DNA of 64,000 bases from positions 5,369,001-5,433,000 of the forward strand of contig NZ_PPFB01000001.1 in the NCBI RefSeq assembly GCF_002899455.1. Direction: 5' to 3'. The stretch comes from Streptomyces sp. DH-12 (GTDB lineage: Bacteria > Actinomycetota > Actinomycetes > Streptomycetales > Streptomycetaceae). Shown piece after piece: positions 18,392-27,292 of this stretch. The position numbers were made by a program, and so were the translations under genes. Position 1 is the stretch's first letter. Every line of letters starts with the position of its first letter. Below the pieces are notes generated by a model, which saw only the letters and a list, made by a program, of their open reading frames with translations, had not been told where the DNA came from and did no database searches.

Positions 18392-18464
18392 TGTCAGGAC
18401 CTCCTCATCTGCGTGTCTGCCCGACGGCCGTGCCGCGTGCCGGCCGGGGTGGGTGTCGGAGCCG

Positions 18465-19637
18465 TCAGCCGAGCCAGGCCGAGGCCACGGCGACGGCCTG
18501 GCCCGGGTTGAGGCGCGGATCGCAGTAGGACGTGTACTTGTCCGCGACGTGCTCGACGCAGGCGTCGTTGGGGACGCACTCGGTGACGTCGTCCGGCGTG
18601 GTCTCCAGGTGCAGCCCGCCGATGATGCCGCCCTCGGAGCGGACGGCCTCCTGGAACTCCTGGATCTCCCGCTCGATCGTCTCCAGGTAGCGGGTCTTGA
18701 GGCCGCCCGGCAGGGCGACGGTGTTGCCGTGCATGGCGTCGGTCAGCCAGATCACCGGGTGCCCGGCATCGCGGGCCGCGGCGACGAGCCCCGGCAACCG
18801 GTCGCCGACCGTGGACGCTCCCATCCGGGCGATGAGGGTCAGGCGGCCCTTCTCCCGGTCGGGGTCGAGCCGTTCGCACAACCCGAGGAGCTCGTCGGCC
18901 GTCACCTTGGGCCCGATCTTGCAGGCGACCGGGTTGGCGACCCGGGACAGCAGGGCGACGTGCGCGCCGTCGAGCTGACGGGTGCGCTCGCCGATCCAGG
19001 GCCAGTGCGTGGAGGTGAGGACGAGCCGGCCCCGGTCGTCCCGGCGGACCATGGGGAGTTCGTAGTCCAGGATCAGCGCCTCGTGGCTGGTCCACACCGG
19101 CGGCTCGACGGCGTGCCGCGGTCCGGCGTCCTGCCAGCCGAGCTGGGTCATGATCTCGCGGGCCGCCTGGTAGCAGTCCAGCATGCGGCCGGGCTCCGGG
19201 CGCCGGCTCTCCGGGTCGGGCTCCGGGCCGTTGACCATGTGGCCCCGGTAGGACGGCAGTTCCACACCGCCGACCAGTTCGGTCGGGCTGGAGCGGGGCT
19301 TGCCGAACTGGCCCGCGATCCGGCCCACACGGATCACCGGCTTGTGCGTGATCATCTTCAGCGCGCCGGCCAGCAGGTCCAGCACCGCGGCCTTCCGGGC
19401 GACATAGCCGGGCGTGCACTCGGCGGGGTCCTCGGCGCAGTCGCCGGACTGGACGACCAGGGCCTCGCCCGAGGCGACCCGGGCCAGCAGTGAACGCAGC
19501 GTGTCGACGTCCGCCGCGTCGACGAGGGCGGGCCGGTGGGCCAGGGTGTCCGTGACCTGCCGCACCCGCGCCGCGTCACCCCACTCGGGCTGCTGCCTGG
19601 CCGGTTTGTCCTTGATGTCGAGCAGGGCGTCGTCCAC
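18465..19637 (-). CDS. Class II DAHP synthase (3-deoxy-D-arabino-heptulosonate 7-phosphate synthase)
   Basis: A 390-residue plant-type (class II) DAHP synthase, the first shikimate-pathway enzyme. SGDCAEDPAEC, GRIAGQFGKPRSSP, SSTHWPWIGER-like text and GGLHLETTPDDVTEC are family signatures. It is shorter than the regulated mycobacterial enzyme (about 460) and lacks its N-terminal extension, as in PhzC-like cluster copies, which often escape aromatic feedback. The GTG at 19637 follows AAAGGAG by 6 bases. It is the first gene of the operon that ends at the shikimate kinase remnant. Confidence 0.92.
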   Translation of the reverse strand: MDDALLDIKDKPARQQPEWGDAARVRQVTDTLAHRPALVDAADVDTLRSLLARVASGEALVVQSGDCAEDPAECTPGYVARKAAVLDLLAGALKMITHKPVIRVGRIAGQFGKPRSSPTELVGGVELPSYRGHMVNGPEPDPESRRPEPGRMLDCYQAAREIMTQLGWQDAGPRHAVEPPVWTSHEALILDYELPMVRRDDRGRLVLTSTHWPWIGERTRQLDGAHVALLSRVANPVACKIGPKVTADELLGLCERLDPDREKGRLTLIARMGASTVGDRLPGLVAAARDAGHPVIWLTDAMHGNTVALPGGLKTRYLETIEREIQEFQEAVRSEGGIIGGLHLETTPDDVTECVPNDACVEHVADKYTSYCDPRLNPGQAVAVASAWLG

Positions 19638-20509
19638 TGGTGTCTCCTTTGGCGAAGGGCGTGACTGCGGCGCGCCATCGCCGGGGCGGGAGAACCCCGT
19701 GACGCGCGGCCGTGCGGGTCTCGGACGTGGGCCGGCGGGGCCGGGCGCACCGGGGTGTGCCGGGGCCGCCGGTCATCGGACAAGCCGCACGAGCGGCGCC
19801 GCCGCGGGCCGTGCGGGTGGTGCCCGTCCGCGCGTCGGGGCGCGACGACCGCCGCTTTGTTCGGCACGCGGAATAGCTCCGGTGATAGCTCCGCTCATGC
19901 GATAGGTGGCGGGAACGCCGCGGCTGGGAATTGCTCGCTTTGCGGCGGACCCGGACGCCGGGGCACGCAATGGGTGCTGCCCCGTAAATGCGTTACCGGC
20001 CCGGAGGCGGTGCTTTCCGCTTCACCCGGTCCCGGTGCCGGGCCGGGGGACCGGAACGGCCGCCACGGGGCCGCGCGCGGCCCGGCCCGGATTCGAAAGA
20101 CCGTTCGAGCGTCGCCCTCCGGGGAGGCCGTGACGGGGCGCCGACAGAGAAAACAGGCCGTTCTCCCAGGTGGCGAGCCCCCGGTGCCGGTCGGCGTCCG
20201 AATTGCGGACCAGACCCGTGCAGGGCCGTCGAGGACGGCGATGTGGGTCGTGCATGCGGTGCTCCTCGGCGGACGGAGTGGTCGTGCCGGACCTCGGGCC
20301 GGCTGTTCGCCCCGATCCTGTATCGAAAGCGAAGGCAGGCCCAATGGCGATCGACGGACTTCGTCAAATAGCCGCTACTTCATCAAGTCGATGTCGGAAC
20401 CACTTTGCGCCAATGTGGCATGACACCCGTAGTTCATCGCGGGTGCATGCGAATAACCTGACGCCGATGCTTGAACTCTCCATGGACTAGCAAGGAGTGA
20501 CGATCCGCC
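19638..20509. promoter_or_regulatory. Divergent intergenic region between the DAHP synthase operon and the transaldolase-like gene
   Basis: About 870 bases with no convincing gene; it must hold promoters for both directions. Its right end (20340-20500) is clearly less GC-rich than the surroundings. There the direct repeat CTTCGTCAA (20359-20367) / CTTCATCAA (20378-20386) recurs with a 19-base period, and an inverted CCAC-N11-GTGG lies at 20400-20418. Farther left TAGCTCCG occurs twice near 19873-19893. These are candidate operators; no known binding motif is recognised and no clear -35/-10 pair was found. Confidence 0.4.
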
Positions 20510-21646
20510 ATGTCGGACCGGCTGAGGCAACCGGGCGTGCTGGAGCTGGACGAACTGGTCGCGGAGGGCGTCTCGCCCTGGCTGGACGGACTCACCCGCG
20601 GTCACCTCGCCTCCGGATGCCTGACCCGGCTCATCGCGCGCACCGGCGTCCGGGGCGCCACGTCCGACCCGGCCGCGCTGGCAGCGGCGGTCGAGAGCGA
20701 CGACGCCTACCGCGAACAACTCGCGGGCCTGGCCTCCGACGACATCTGCGCCGCCGACGCGGTACGTGCGGTGGCGGCGTACGACGTCCGCTGGGCCTGT
20801 GACGAACTCCGCCCGGTGTACCAGGCCACACGCGGCCTGGACGGCCTGGTGTCGATGGACCTGGACCCGCACCTCGCCCGCGACGTCGAGTCGGCCGTGG
20901 CGGAGGCGGAGCAAGCGCTGCGCGCGGTGAACCGGCCCAACGCGATGGTCAAGCTGCCGGCCACCACGGAGGGGATCGCCGCGATCAGGGAGTGCGTCGG
21001 TGCGGGCTTCCCCGTCCACGTCACCGCGGTCTTCTCGGCCTCGCGCTATCGCGAGGCCCTCGACGCCTATGTGGAGGGCCTCCAGCGCGCGCTGGCCGAC
21101 GGCCGGCGACTCTCGGCACCGGTCTCGGTCGTCTCGCTGCCCGTGGGCCTGTTGGACGCCGAGGTGGACGCGCGGCTGGAGGACCTGGGCACCCCCGACG
21201 CCCTGGCGCTGCGCGGCGAAGCCGCTGTGGCACGCGCCCGCCACTTCTACCGGATGTACGACGACTGGTTCGGCGGCGCCGACTGGCGGGCCCTGGCCGC
21301 CGCGGGAGGCCATCCGCAACGGCTGATGTGGACGGCCACGACCGTGACCGAGCCCTCGTCGTCCCTCACCCGCTACGTCGAGCAGCTCGTCACCTGGGGC
21401 ACGATCACCTTGATGACCCTGCCCACCCTGGAGGCGGCCGCCCGACGGCTCGACATGTGCGGCGACACGTTGATGGGTCGTCACGGCGCGGCTCTCGAGG
21501 TCTGGAGACGGCTGGAGGGCCTCGGCATCGACGGCGAAGAGGTCGCCAGGAAGCTGGAGGCCGAGAGCGTCGAAGGGCTGGCGGCCGCGTGGCGCGACCT
21601 GTACGCGGCAGTGGACGCGGGGCGGCACACGGCTCACCGGACCTGA
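20510..21646 (+). CDS. Divergent transaldolase-like protein
   Basis: A 378-residue protein with the actinobacterial transaldolase layout. The Schiff-base lysine is kept (Lys148 in MVKLPATTEG) and so is Thr172 in the HVTAVFS strand. Other active-site positions differ: the TTNPS loop reads TSDPA (Asp53 for Asn), the IEVDPR glutamate is Asp117, and the FFVSRVD strand with a phosphate-binding arginine reads LPVGLLD (Leu214). It may therefore act on a different, perhaps non-phosphorylated, substrate, or have a structural role. AAGGAG lies 12 bases before the ATG. Supplying erythrose-4-phosphate to the DAHP synthase is the simplest role if it is still a true transaldolase. Confidence 0.82.
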   Translation: MSDRLRQPGVLELDELVAEGVSPWLDGLTRGHLASGCLTRLIARTGVRGATSDPAALAAAVESDDAYREQLAGLASDDICAADAVRAVAAYDVRWACDELRPVYQATRGLDGLVSMDLDPHLARDVESAVAEAEQALRAVNRPNAMVKLPATTEGIAAIRECVGAGFPVHVTAVFSASRYREALDAYVEGLQRALADGRRLSAPVSVVSLPVGLLDAEVDARLEDLGTPDALALRGEAAVARARHFYRMYDDWFGGADWRALAAAGGHPQRLMWTATTVTEPSSSLTRYVEQLVTWGTITLMTLPTLEAAARRLDMCGDTLMGRHGAALEVWRRLEGLGIDGEEVARKLEAESVEGLAAAWRDLYAAVDAGRHTAHRT

Positions 21647-22299
21647 CCGGGCCGGGGGCCGGGTGCGGAGTCGCCGGCCTGTCCGGCTCCCGACTCCCGG
21701 ACCGCTCGGGCGGCAGGAGCGGAGGGGGCGCCTCCGGCTGTCTCTGCGCGACCCGGGCCGGTCCGGTGCCGCTCTCCTCCTCCTCCGGGAGAGCCCCCGT
21801 CCCCCTCCGCGAGAATCCCCGTGTGCCCCCGCTCACGCACACCGGCGCGAACGGCCGTCACCGAAGCTTCACGAGCGGCGGCAGTCCTTCACCTTCGCGC
21901 CCTCCTCGTCACGGCGACCAGGGGAGAAACGCCCCTGGCATAGGCGCAGTTGGCCAAAAAACGATGCCTCGCGTGAGTGAGGCGGGCGCTGAGAAGCGCC
22001 CTGTGGAACAGATGTGACGGGCCGTTAGGTCTCGGCGGGGACGCGTTGTCGCACTCCGGCCCGGCTCGTCCGGCGTCGTCGGGACTACCACAGCGGAACG
22101 CACGAGCGATGAGTTCACGACGAACTCATTTCGCTGACGAGCTGTTCAGCAAGCGGGGCTTCCGCGCGCATCCGGGTGATTAGCATGAGCCGTACGTGGT
22201 CGGAAGATCGCCTTCTCCTGGCCGATCCCTTCCCCGGCCCGCGGCCGTCATCGCACGGCCGCCCCCTTCCCCTGCTCTCACCGACCGAGGGACCGCTCC
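21647..22299. other. Gene-free spacer between the biosynthetic locus and the conservon
   Basis: No gene is supported in these 650 bases. A terminator-like hairpin lies at 21771-21794. The stretch from about 21930 to 22190 is less GC-rich, includes GGCCAAAAAACG, and probably contains the conservon promoter, but no clear promoter elements can be named. Confidence 0.5.
21771..21794 (+). terminator. Weak hairpin downstream of the transaldolase-like gene
   Basis: GCTCTCC (21771-21777) pairs with GGAGAGC (21788-21794) across a 10-base pyrimidine-rich loop. It lies 125 bases after the stop codon and is a possible terminator. Confidence 0.4.
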
Positions 22300-24288
22300 A
22301 TGCCAGTGCCTGCCTCTCCCAGCCAGCACCCACCGGCGGGGGCGCCGCGCACCTCGTTCGCCGCACGGGCGGCCGTGCTGGTGGTGACCGCCGCCGCCGG
22401 AGGCGCGGCGCTCGCCCTGGCACCGTCCGGCGCCACCTCGTGGGCCCTGGCCGTGGTGCTGGCCGGATGGGCGTGCGTGGCCGTCACCGTCCTCGTCGAC
22501 CACCGCTTCGTCCAGCGGGCCCGCTCCACCGCCGCCGAGCGGGAGTCGGAGATCAGCCGCCTGCGCGCCGAGGCGGCCCGGCGGTCCGCGGAGATCTCCC
22601 ACCTGGCCGGAGTCACCCTGCCCGCCGTGGCCGAACGGCTGCGCGAGGGAACGAGCGCCGCCGACGTGCTGGCCGCCGTGCCCCCGCCGTCCGACCCGCA
22701 GCTCTCCCGCATCACCCACACCTTCGCCGCCACCGTCGAGGAGGACGTGCGGCGCGTGTTCACCCTCGAGGACGAGTACCGCGCGGTCCGCGACGAACTC
22801 GACCGGACCGCGGCCGAACACGACCGGTTCGTACGGGAGACGATGCCGGCCGCGGTCGCCCGGCTCCGCGAGGGCCGCTCCGCCGACACCGTGCTCGCCG
22901 AGACCGACCTGCCGCAGCTCCCCGCCCTGCGCGCCCCGGCGGAATCGTTCATCCGTGAACTCGCCTACAGCGAGCGGCGCGCCGCCGCCGCCCAGGCCGC
23001 CTCCGCCAAGGCGCTCAGCCGCGTCCAGGCGAAGGCCGTCCAGATGCTCGCCGACCTGCGCGAGATGCAGGAACGGCACGGCGAGGAGGTCTTCGGCGAC
23101 CTGCTGAAGCTGGACCACAGCACCTCCCAGCTCGGCCTGATGACCGACCGGCTGGCGCTGCTCATGGGCGGCCGGTCCAGCCGCGCCTGGAACAAGCCGA
23201 TCGTGATGGAGAGCATCCTGCGCGGCGCCGCCGGCCGCATCGCCGCCTACCAGCGGGTGCGTCTGCACTGCTCCACCCGTACCGCGGTCGCCGGTTTCGC
23301 CGCCGAGGGCGTCATGCACCTGCTCGCCGAACTGATGGACAACGCGGCGAACTTCTCCCCGCCCATCGACGAGGTGCACGTCTACGTCGAGGACCGCAGC
23401 GCCGGCATCGTCGTCACCATCGAGGACAGCGGCCTGAAGATGGCTGCCGCGGCGATGCGGCGCGCCGAGGAGGCCGTCACCGGCCGCGTCACCGACCTCG
23501 CCTCGCTCCAGGGCACCCGGCTCGGCCTCGCCGTGGTCGGCCGGCTCGCCGCGAAGTACGGCATCAGCGTCAACTACCGGCCGTCCTCCCGCGGCGGCAC
23601 CGGCGTCGTCGTCCTGCTGCCGCTGAACCTGCTCGCCCAGCAGCGCGAGCCCGCGCCGCACGAGACGGCCGGCCGGGGCGAGGCGCTGGCCGGCCGCGGC
23701 GGAGCGGCCCGGGGCGTGCCCGTCCCGTCCCCGTCGACGTCCGGCTCGGCCTCGCTGCCCGCCCGCGGCTCCCACGACGCGGACGCCCTGCCCACCCGTG
23801 GTTCCCGGGGCGACGCGGACGCCCTGCCCGCCCGCGGCTCCCACGACGACCATGACAACGCTGCCGAGGCCCGCCCCGCGGCCGCCGCGCTGCCCGCCGC
23901 CCCGGAGCCGGCCTCCTGGCCCGAGCGCCCGGCCGCCCGCACCGAGCGGTCCGACCTGCCCTCGGTACCCGGCCAGGGACGGCACCGGCAGCCCGAGAGC
24001 ACCACCCTGAACGGCCTCCCGGTCCGCGCCCCCGGCCGCACCATGGCCGAGGCGGAACGCGAGCGCGAGCAGCGCCAGTCGGCGGCCGCCCGCTCCGACG
24101 ACACGGGGTCGGCACGACGCGGCGCGCGCGACGCCGGTTCACGGTTCGGCGCCTTCCACCGCGGCGCCCGGCAGTCCGGCGCCGGCGCCGCCGGCACGTC
24201 AGGAAACGGCATCACCGGCGCGTCCGGCAGCGGCAACACCGGCACGTCCGGAACCGACGCCGGTTCCCAGCCGCCCGCGGCTCCCTAG
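22300..24288 (+). CDS. cvnA: Conservon sensor kinase-like protein CvnA
   Basis: A 662-residue protein with two N-terminal membrane segments (about 22-40 and 47-65), coiled-coil linkers, a dimerisation-like helix with LKLDHSTSQLGLM, and a HATPase domain with the N box LMDNAANFS, the DSG box and GLAVVGRLAAKYG. The last 200 residues are a low-complexity Pro/Ala/Arg/Ser tail. Conservon CvnA proteins form a membrane complex with CvnB, C and D that resembles eukaryotic G-protein signalling. It heads a five-gene run ending in a P450. Confidence 0.9.
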   Translation: MPVPASPSQHPPAGAPRTSFAARAAVLVVTAAAGGAALALAPSGATSWALAVVLAGWACVAVTVLVDHRFVQRARSTAAERESEISRLRAEAARRSAEISHLAGVTLPAVAERLREGTSAADVLAAVPPPSDPQLSRITHTFAATVEEDVRRVFTLEDEYRAVRDELDRTAAEHDRFVRETMPAAVARLREGRSADTVLAETDLPQLPALRAPAESFIRELAYSERRAAAAQAASAKALSRVQAKAVQMLADLREMQERHGEEVFGDLLKLDHSTSQLGLMTDRLALLMGGRSSRAWNKPIVMESILRGAAGRIAAYQRVRLHCSTRTAVAGFAAEGVMHLLAELMDNAANFSPPIDEVHVYVEDRSAGIVVTIEDSGLKMAAAAMRRAEEAVTGRVTDLASLQGTRLGLAVVGRLAAKYGISVNYRPSSRGGTGVVVLLPLNLLAQQREPAPHETAGRGEALAGRGGAARGVPVPSPSTSGSASLPARGSHDADALPTRGSRGDADALPARGSHDDHDNAAEARPAAAALPAAPEPASWPERPAARTERSDLPSVPGQGRHRQPESTTLNGLPVRAPGRTMAEAEREREQRQSAAARSDDTGSARRGARDAGSRFGAFHRGARQSGAGAAGTSGNGITGASGSGNTGTSGTDAGSQPPAAP

Positions 24289-24387
24289 TCCCACCCCTCC
24301 CGTACGGTGCCGCCCCCGGCCCCGCACGGCGTCCGGGGCGACGGCGCCCCTTCCCGCTCGAGCACGTGAGATAGGAGGAACGGGCCG

Positions 24388-24852
24388 GTGACCGGCATGC
24401 CGGACACCACCGTCCCATCACCCACCATGCAGACCACGACCACCGACAACAGCCTCAACTGGCTCCTGCAGGGTCTCCTGGAGCGGACCCCCGGCGCACG
24501 GCACGCCCTGGTCCTCTCCCGTGACGGCCTCAAGCTCTGCTGGAGCGAGCACCTGACCCTCGACCTCGCCGACCAGCTCTCGGCCATCTGCTCCGGCATC
24601 CAGGCCCTCGCCCAGGGCGCCTCCATGGAGTTCGGCGACGGCACCGGCGGCGTACGGCAGTCGATGACCGAGTTCCACGGCGGCCTGCTGTTCATCGTGG
24701 AGGCCGGCGAGGGCGCGCACCTCGCCGTCGTCGCCGGGGAGGACGCCGACCCCGGCGTGGTCGGCCACCAGATGACGGAACTGGTCGAGCAGATCGGCGA
24801 CCACCTGCGGGCCGAACCCCGAACCGAGGCCGCGGGGAGCGGAACCTCGTGA
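24388..24852 (+). CDS. cvnB: Conservon roadblock/LC7 protein CvnB
   Basis: A 154-residue roadblock/LC7-domain protein (NSLNWLLQGLLERTPGARHA, then LVLSRDGLKL), the probable regulator of the CvnD GTPase. GTG at 24388 is chosen because AGGAGGAA precedes it; an in-frame ATG follows three codons later. The stop overlaps the cvnC GTG by 4 bases. Confidence 0.9.
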   Translation: MTGMPDTTVPSPTMQTTTTDNSLNWLLQGLLERTPGARHALVLSRDGLKLCWSEHLTLDLADQLSAICSGIQALAQGASMEFGDGTGGVRQSMTEFHGGLLFIVEAGEGAHLAVVAGEDADPGVVGHQMTELVEQIGDHLRAEPRTEAAGSGTS

Positions 24853-25208
24853 CCCCCCGCAAACCCGTCGACACGGGCGACCCGGACCGGCTCTACACCG
24901 TCACCGGCGGACGCAGCCGCGCCGACGAGTCCTTCGACCTGGTCACCCTGATCGTCAGCGAGAGCGCGCCGACGCCGGGGATGCAGTCGGAGCACGTCCG
25001 GATCCTGGAACTGTGCGCACACCCCGTCGCCGTCGTCGAGATCGCCGCGGAACTCGGGCTGCCGGTCACGGTCGTACGCATCCTGCTCGGCGACCTGCTG
25101 GACACCGGACGCATCACCGCGCGCCACCCCCGCGCGGCGGCGTCCGTCGCCTCCCTGCCCGATTCCGCCCTACTCCAAGAGGTGCTCCATGGACTCCGCA
25201 ACCTCTGA
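24849..25208 (+). CDS. cvnC: Conservon DUF742 protein CvnC
   Basis: A 119-residue DUF742 protein with YTVTGGRSR at the start and a winged-helix-like body (LELCAHPVAVVEIAAELGLP, VRILLGDLLDTGRI). It is the third member of the conservon set. GTG overlaps the cvnB stop, and its own last 20 bases overlap the cvnD start, so the four proteins are translationally coupled. Confidence 0.9.
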   Translation: MTPRKPVDTGDPDRLYTVTGGRSRADESFDLVTLIVSESAPTPGMQSEHVRILELCAHPVAVVEIAAELGLPVTVVRILLGDLLDTGRITARHPRAAASVASLPDSALLQEVLHGLRNL

Positions 25209-25806
25209 GCTGCCCACCCACCGCACACCGCTCCGCGACACCGCGGAGACGGGTCTGAAGATCGTCGTCGTGGGCGGGTTCGGCGTGGGCAAGACGACCC
25301 TGGTCCGTTCCGTGAGCGAGATCCGGCCGCTGAACACCGAGGAGGTGATGACCCAGGCCGGCGTGGGCGTCGACGAGACCGACGGGGTGAGCACGAAGAC
25401 CACCACCACGGTCGCCTTCGACTTCGGGCGGATCAGCCTCAACGACCGCATGGTGCTGTACCTCTTCGGCGCGCCCGGGCAGGAGCGCTTCTGGTTCCTG
25501 TGGGACCGGCTGTTCTCCGGCACCCTGGGCGCCGTGGTCCTCGTGGACACGCGGAGGATGGACGACTCCTGGTACGCCATCGACCGCCTCGAGCACCACG
25601 GCACGCCGTTCGTGGTGGCCGTCAACCGGTTCGACGACAACAGCGTCCGGTACTCCCTGGACGAGATACGCCAGGCGCTCGCCCTCCCCGCGCACGTGCC
25701 GATGGTCGACTGCGACGCCCGGGTCCGGGCCTCCGGCAAGGACGTGCTGATCACCCTCGTGAACCACCTCCACGACCTGGCCACCGCCAAGGAGGCGACA
25801 CTGTGA
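25189..25806 (+). CDS. cvnD: Conservon GTPase CvnD
   Basis: A 205-residue small GTP-binding protein. The P-loop is GGFGVGKTT (about residues 28-36), the switch II region is GAPGQERFW (the DxxG aspartate is replaced by Ala, as is usual in this family), and the guanine specificity motif is NRFDD. It should cycle between GDP and GTP under control of CvnA-C at the membrane. The stop overlaps the P450 start (GTGA). Confidence 0.92.
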   Translation: MDSATSELPTHRTPLRDTAETGLKIVVVGGFGVGKTTLVRSVSEIRPLNTEEVMTQAGVGVDETDGVSTKTTTTVAFDFGRISLNDRMVLYLFGAPGQERFWFLWDRLFSGTLGAVVLVDTRRMDDSWYAIDRLEHHGTPFVVAVNRFDDNSVRYSLDEIRQALALPAHVPMVDCDARVRASGKDVLITLVNHLHDLATAKEATL

Positions 25807-27083
25807 CCGATCCGGCCGCTCCCTTCGCGCACCCGGCCCGCACCGGCGACGGGCCGCCACCGGGGTGCCCCGCGCACGCCGGCGCGGTGAGCCTGACCGG
25901 GCTGGACTTCCAGCAGACGCCCTCGCAGCTCTACCGCACGATGCGCCGTGAACACGGCCCCGTGGCACCGGTGCTGCTCGACGGCGGCATCCCGGCCTGG
26001 CTGGTGCTGGGCTACACCGAGCTCACCTATGTGACCAGTCACGACGAGCTGTTCGCACGGGACTCCCGGCGCTGGAACCAGTGGGAGAACATCCCGTCGG
26101 ACTGGCCGCTGCTGCCGTACGTCGGCTACCAGCCGTCGGTGCTGTTCGCCGAGGGCGACGAGCACCGGCGGCGGGCCGGGGTGATCACCGAGGCGCTGGA
26201 GGGCGTCGACCAGTTCGAGCTGGCCAACGAGTGCCTGCTGATCGCCGACGACCTCATCGCCCGGTTCGCCGGCAGCGGCCAGGCCGAGCTGATGTCCGAC
26301 TACGTGCACCCCCTGCTGATGCGCGCCGTCGTGCAGATGTGCGGCATGCCGGCGACCGGTGAGGACACCCGCCGGCTCGTCGACGACCTGCGCATCTCCC
26401 TGGACGCCGCGGAGGGCGAGGACCCGGTCGCCGGGTACAACCGGGTGGGTGAGCGGCTGCGGGAGCTGGTCAAGGAGAAGCGGACGGCGCCCGGCCCGGA
26501 CGTCACCTCGCGCATGGTGACGGACCCGGCGGGACTCTCGGACGAGGAGATCGTCCAGGACCTCATCTCGGTGATCTCGGCGGCCGAGCAGCCGACGGCC
26601 AACTGGGTCTGCAACACCCTGCGTCTGCTGCTGACGGACGAGCGCTTCGCCGTGAACGTCTCGGGCGGCCGGCTCAGCGTCGGCGAGGCGCTCAACGAGG
26701 TGCTGTGGCTGGACACCCCGACGCAGAACTTCATCGGGCGCTGGGCGGTGCGGGACGTCCAGCTCGGCGGCCGGCAGATAAAGGCCGGCGACTGCGTGGT
26801 GCTGGGCCTGGCCGCGGCCAACACCGACCCGCAGATCTGGCCCGAGGGCCACGTGGGCGCGGAGAACGCGGCGCACCTGTCGTTCAGCAACGGCGAGCAC
26901 CGCTGCCCGTACCCGGCCCCGCTGCTGGCGGACGTGATGGCGCGGACGGCGGTCGAGACGCTGCTGGAGCGGCTGCCGGACCTGGTCCTGGCCGTCGAGC
27001 CGGAGGAACTGGTCTGGCGTCCGTCGATCTGGATGCGGGGCCTGATGGAACTGCCGGTGCAGTTCACGCCGGTGGTGCAGTAG
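25803..27083 (+). CDS. Cytochrome P450 lacking the EXXR arginine (CYP157-like), conservon-linked
   Basis: A 426-residue P450 whose haem-binding loop is intact (FSNGEHRCPY, Cys368). The K-helix motif that should be ExxR reads Glu299-Val-Leu-Trp302 (ALNEVLWLD), so the otherwise nearly invariant arginine is tryptophan. The I-helix reads AAEQPTANW instead of AGxxT. The CYP157 family of Streptomyces is known for just this loss and is often the last gene of conservons. GTG overlaps the cvnD stop by 4 bases. It may be catalytically altered or act as a haem-based sensor; substrate unknown. Confidence 0.9.
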   Translation: MTDPAAPFAHPARTGDGPPPGCPAHAGAVSLTGLDFQQTPSQLYRTMRREHGPVAPVLLDGGIPAWLVLGYTELTYVTSHDELFARDSRRWNQWENIPSDWPLLPYVGYQPSVLFAEGDEHRRRAGVITEALEGVDQFELANECLLIADDLIARFAGSGQAELMSDYVHPLLMRAVVQMCGMPATGEDTRRLVDDLRISLDAAEGEDPVAGYNRVGERLRELVKEKRTAPGPDVTSRMVTDPAGLSDEEIVQDLISVISAAEQPTANWVCNTLRLLLTDERFAVNVSGGRLSVGEALNEVLWLDTPTQNFIGRWAVRDVQLGGRQIKAGDCVVLGLAAANTDPQIWPEGHVGAENAAHLSFSNGEHRCPYPAPLLADVMARTAVETLLERLPDLVLAVEPEELVWRPSIWMRGLMELPVQFTPVVQ

Positions 27084-27241
27084 CGCTCCGCCGGTGCGGG
27101 AGGGCTCCGCGGTGCGCGGGACGCTCCGGCGAGGCGGAAGGGGCGCCCGCGGAGGTGCGTGCGGGCGTCCGCGGATGTCCGGGCGGGCGCTGCCCCCGCG
27201 GGCGGCCCGGCGCGGCGGGGTCCGGCCGGGGCGGGGGCGGC

Positions 27242-27289
27242 GCGTACGACGGTGACCGGCGACGGTGCGTACGACGACGGTGACCGGCG
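27242..27289. repeat. Imperfect tandem repeat between convergent P450 genes
   Basis: GCGTACGAC-GGTGACCGGCG (27242-27261) recurs at 27267-27289 with a 3-base insertion (GCGTACGACGACGG then TGACCGGCG). It lies in the 209-base gap between two convergent genes; nothing else was seen there. Confidence 0.7.
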
Positions 27290-27292
27290 CGG

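Noticed and set aside
19895..20344. Minus-strand frame of 149 codons in the divergent promoter region
   Set aside because: No recognisable motifs, no binding site, Pro/Arg-rich translation; treated as non-coding.
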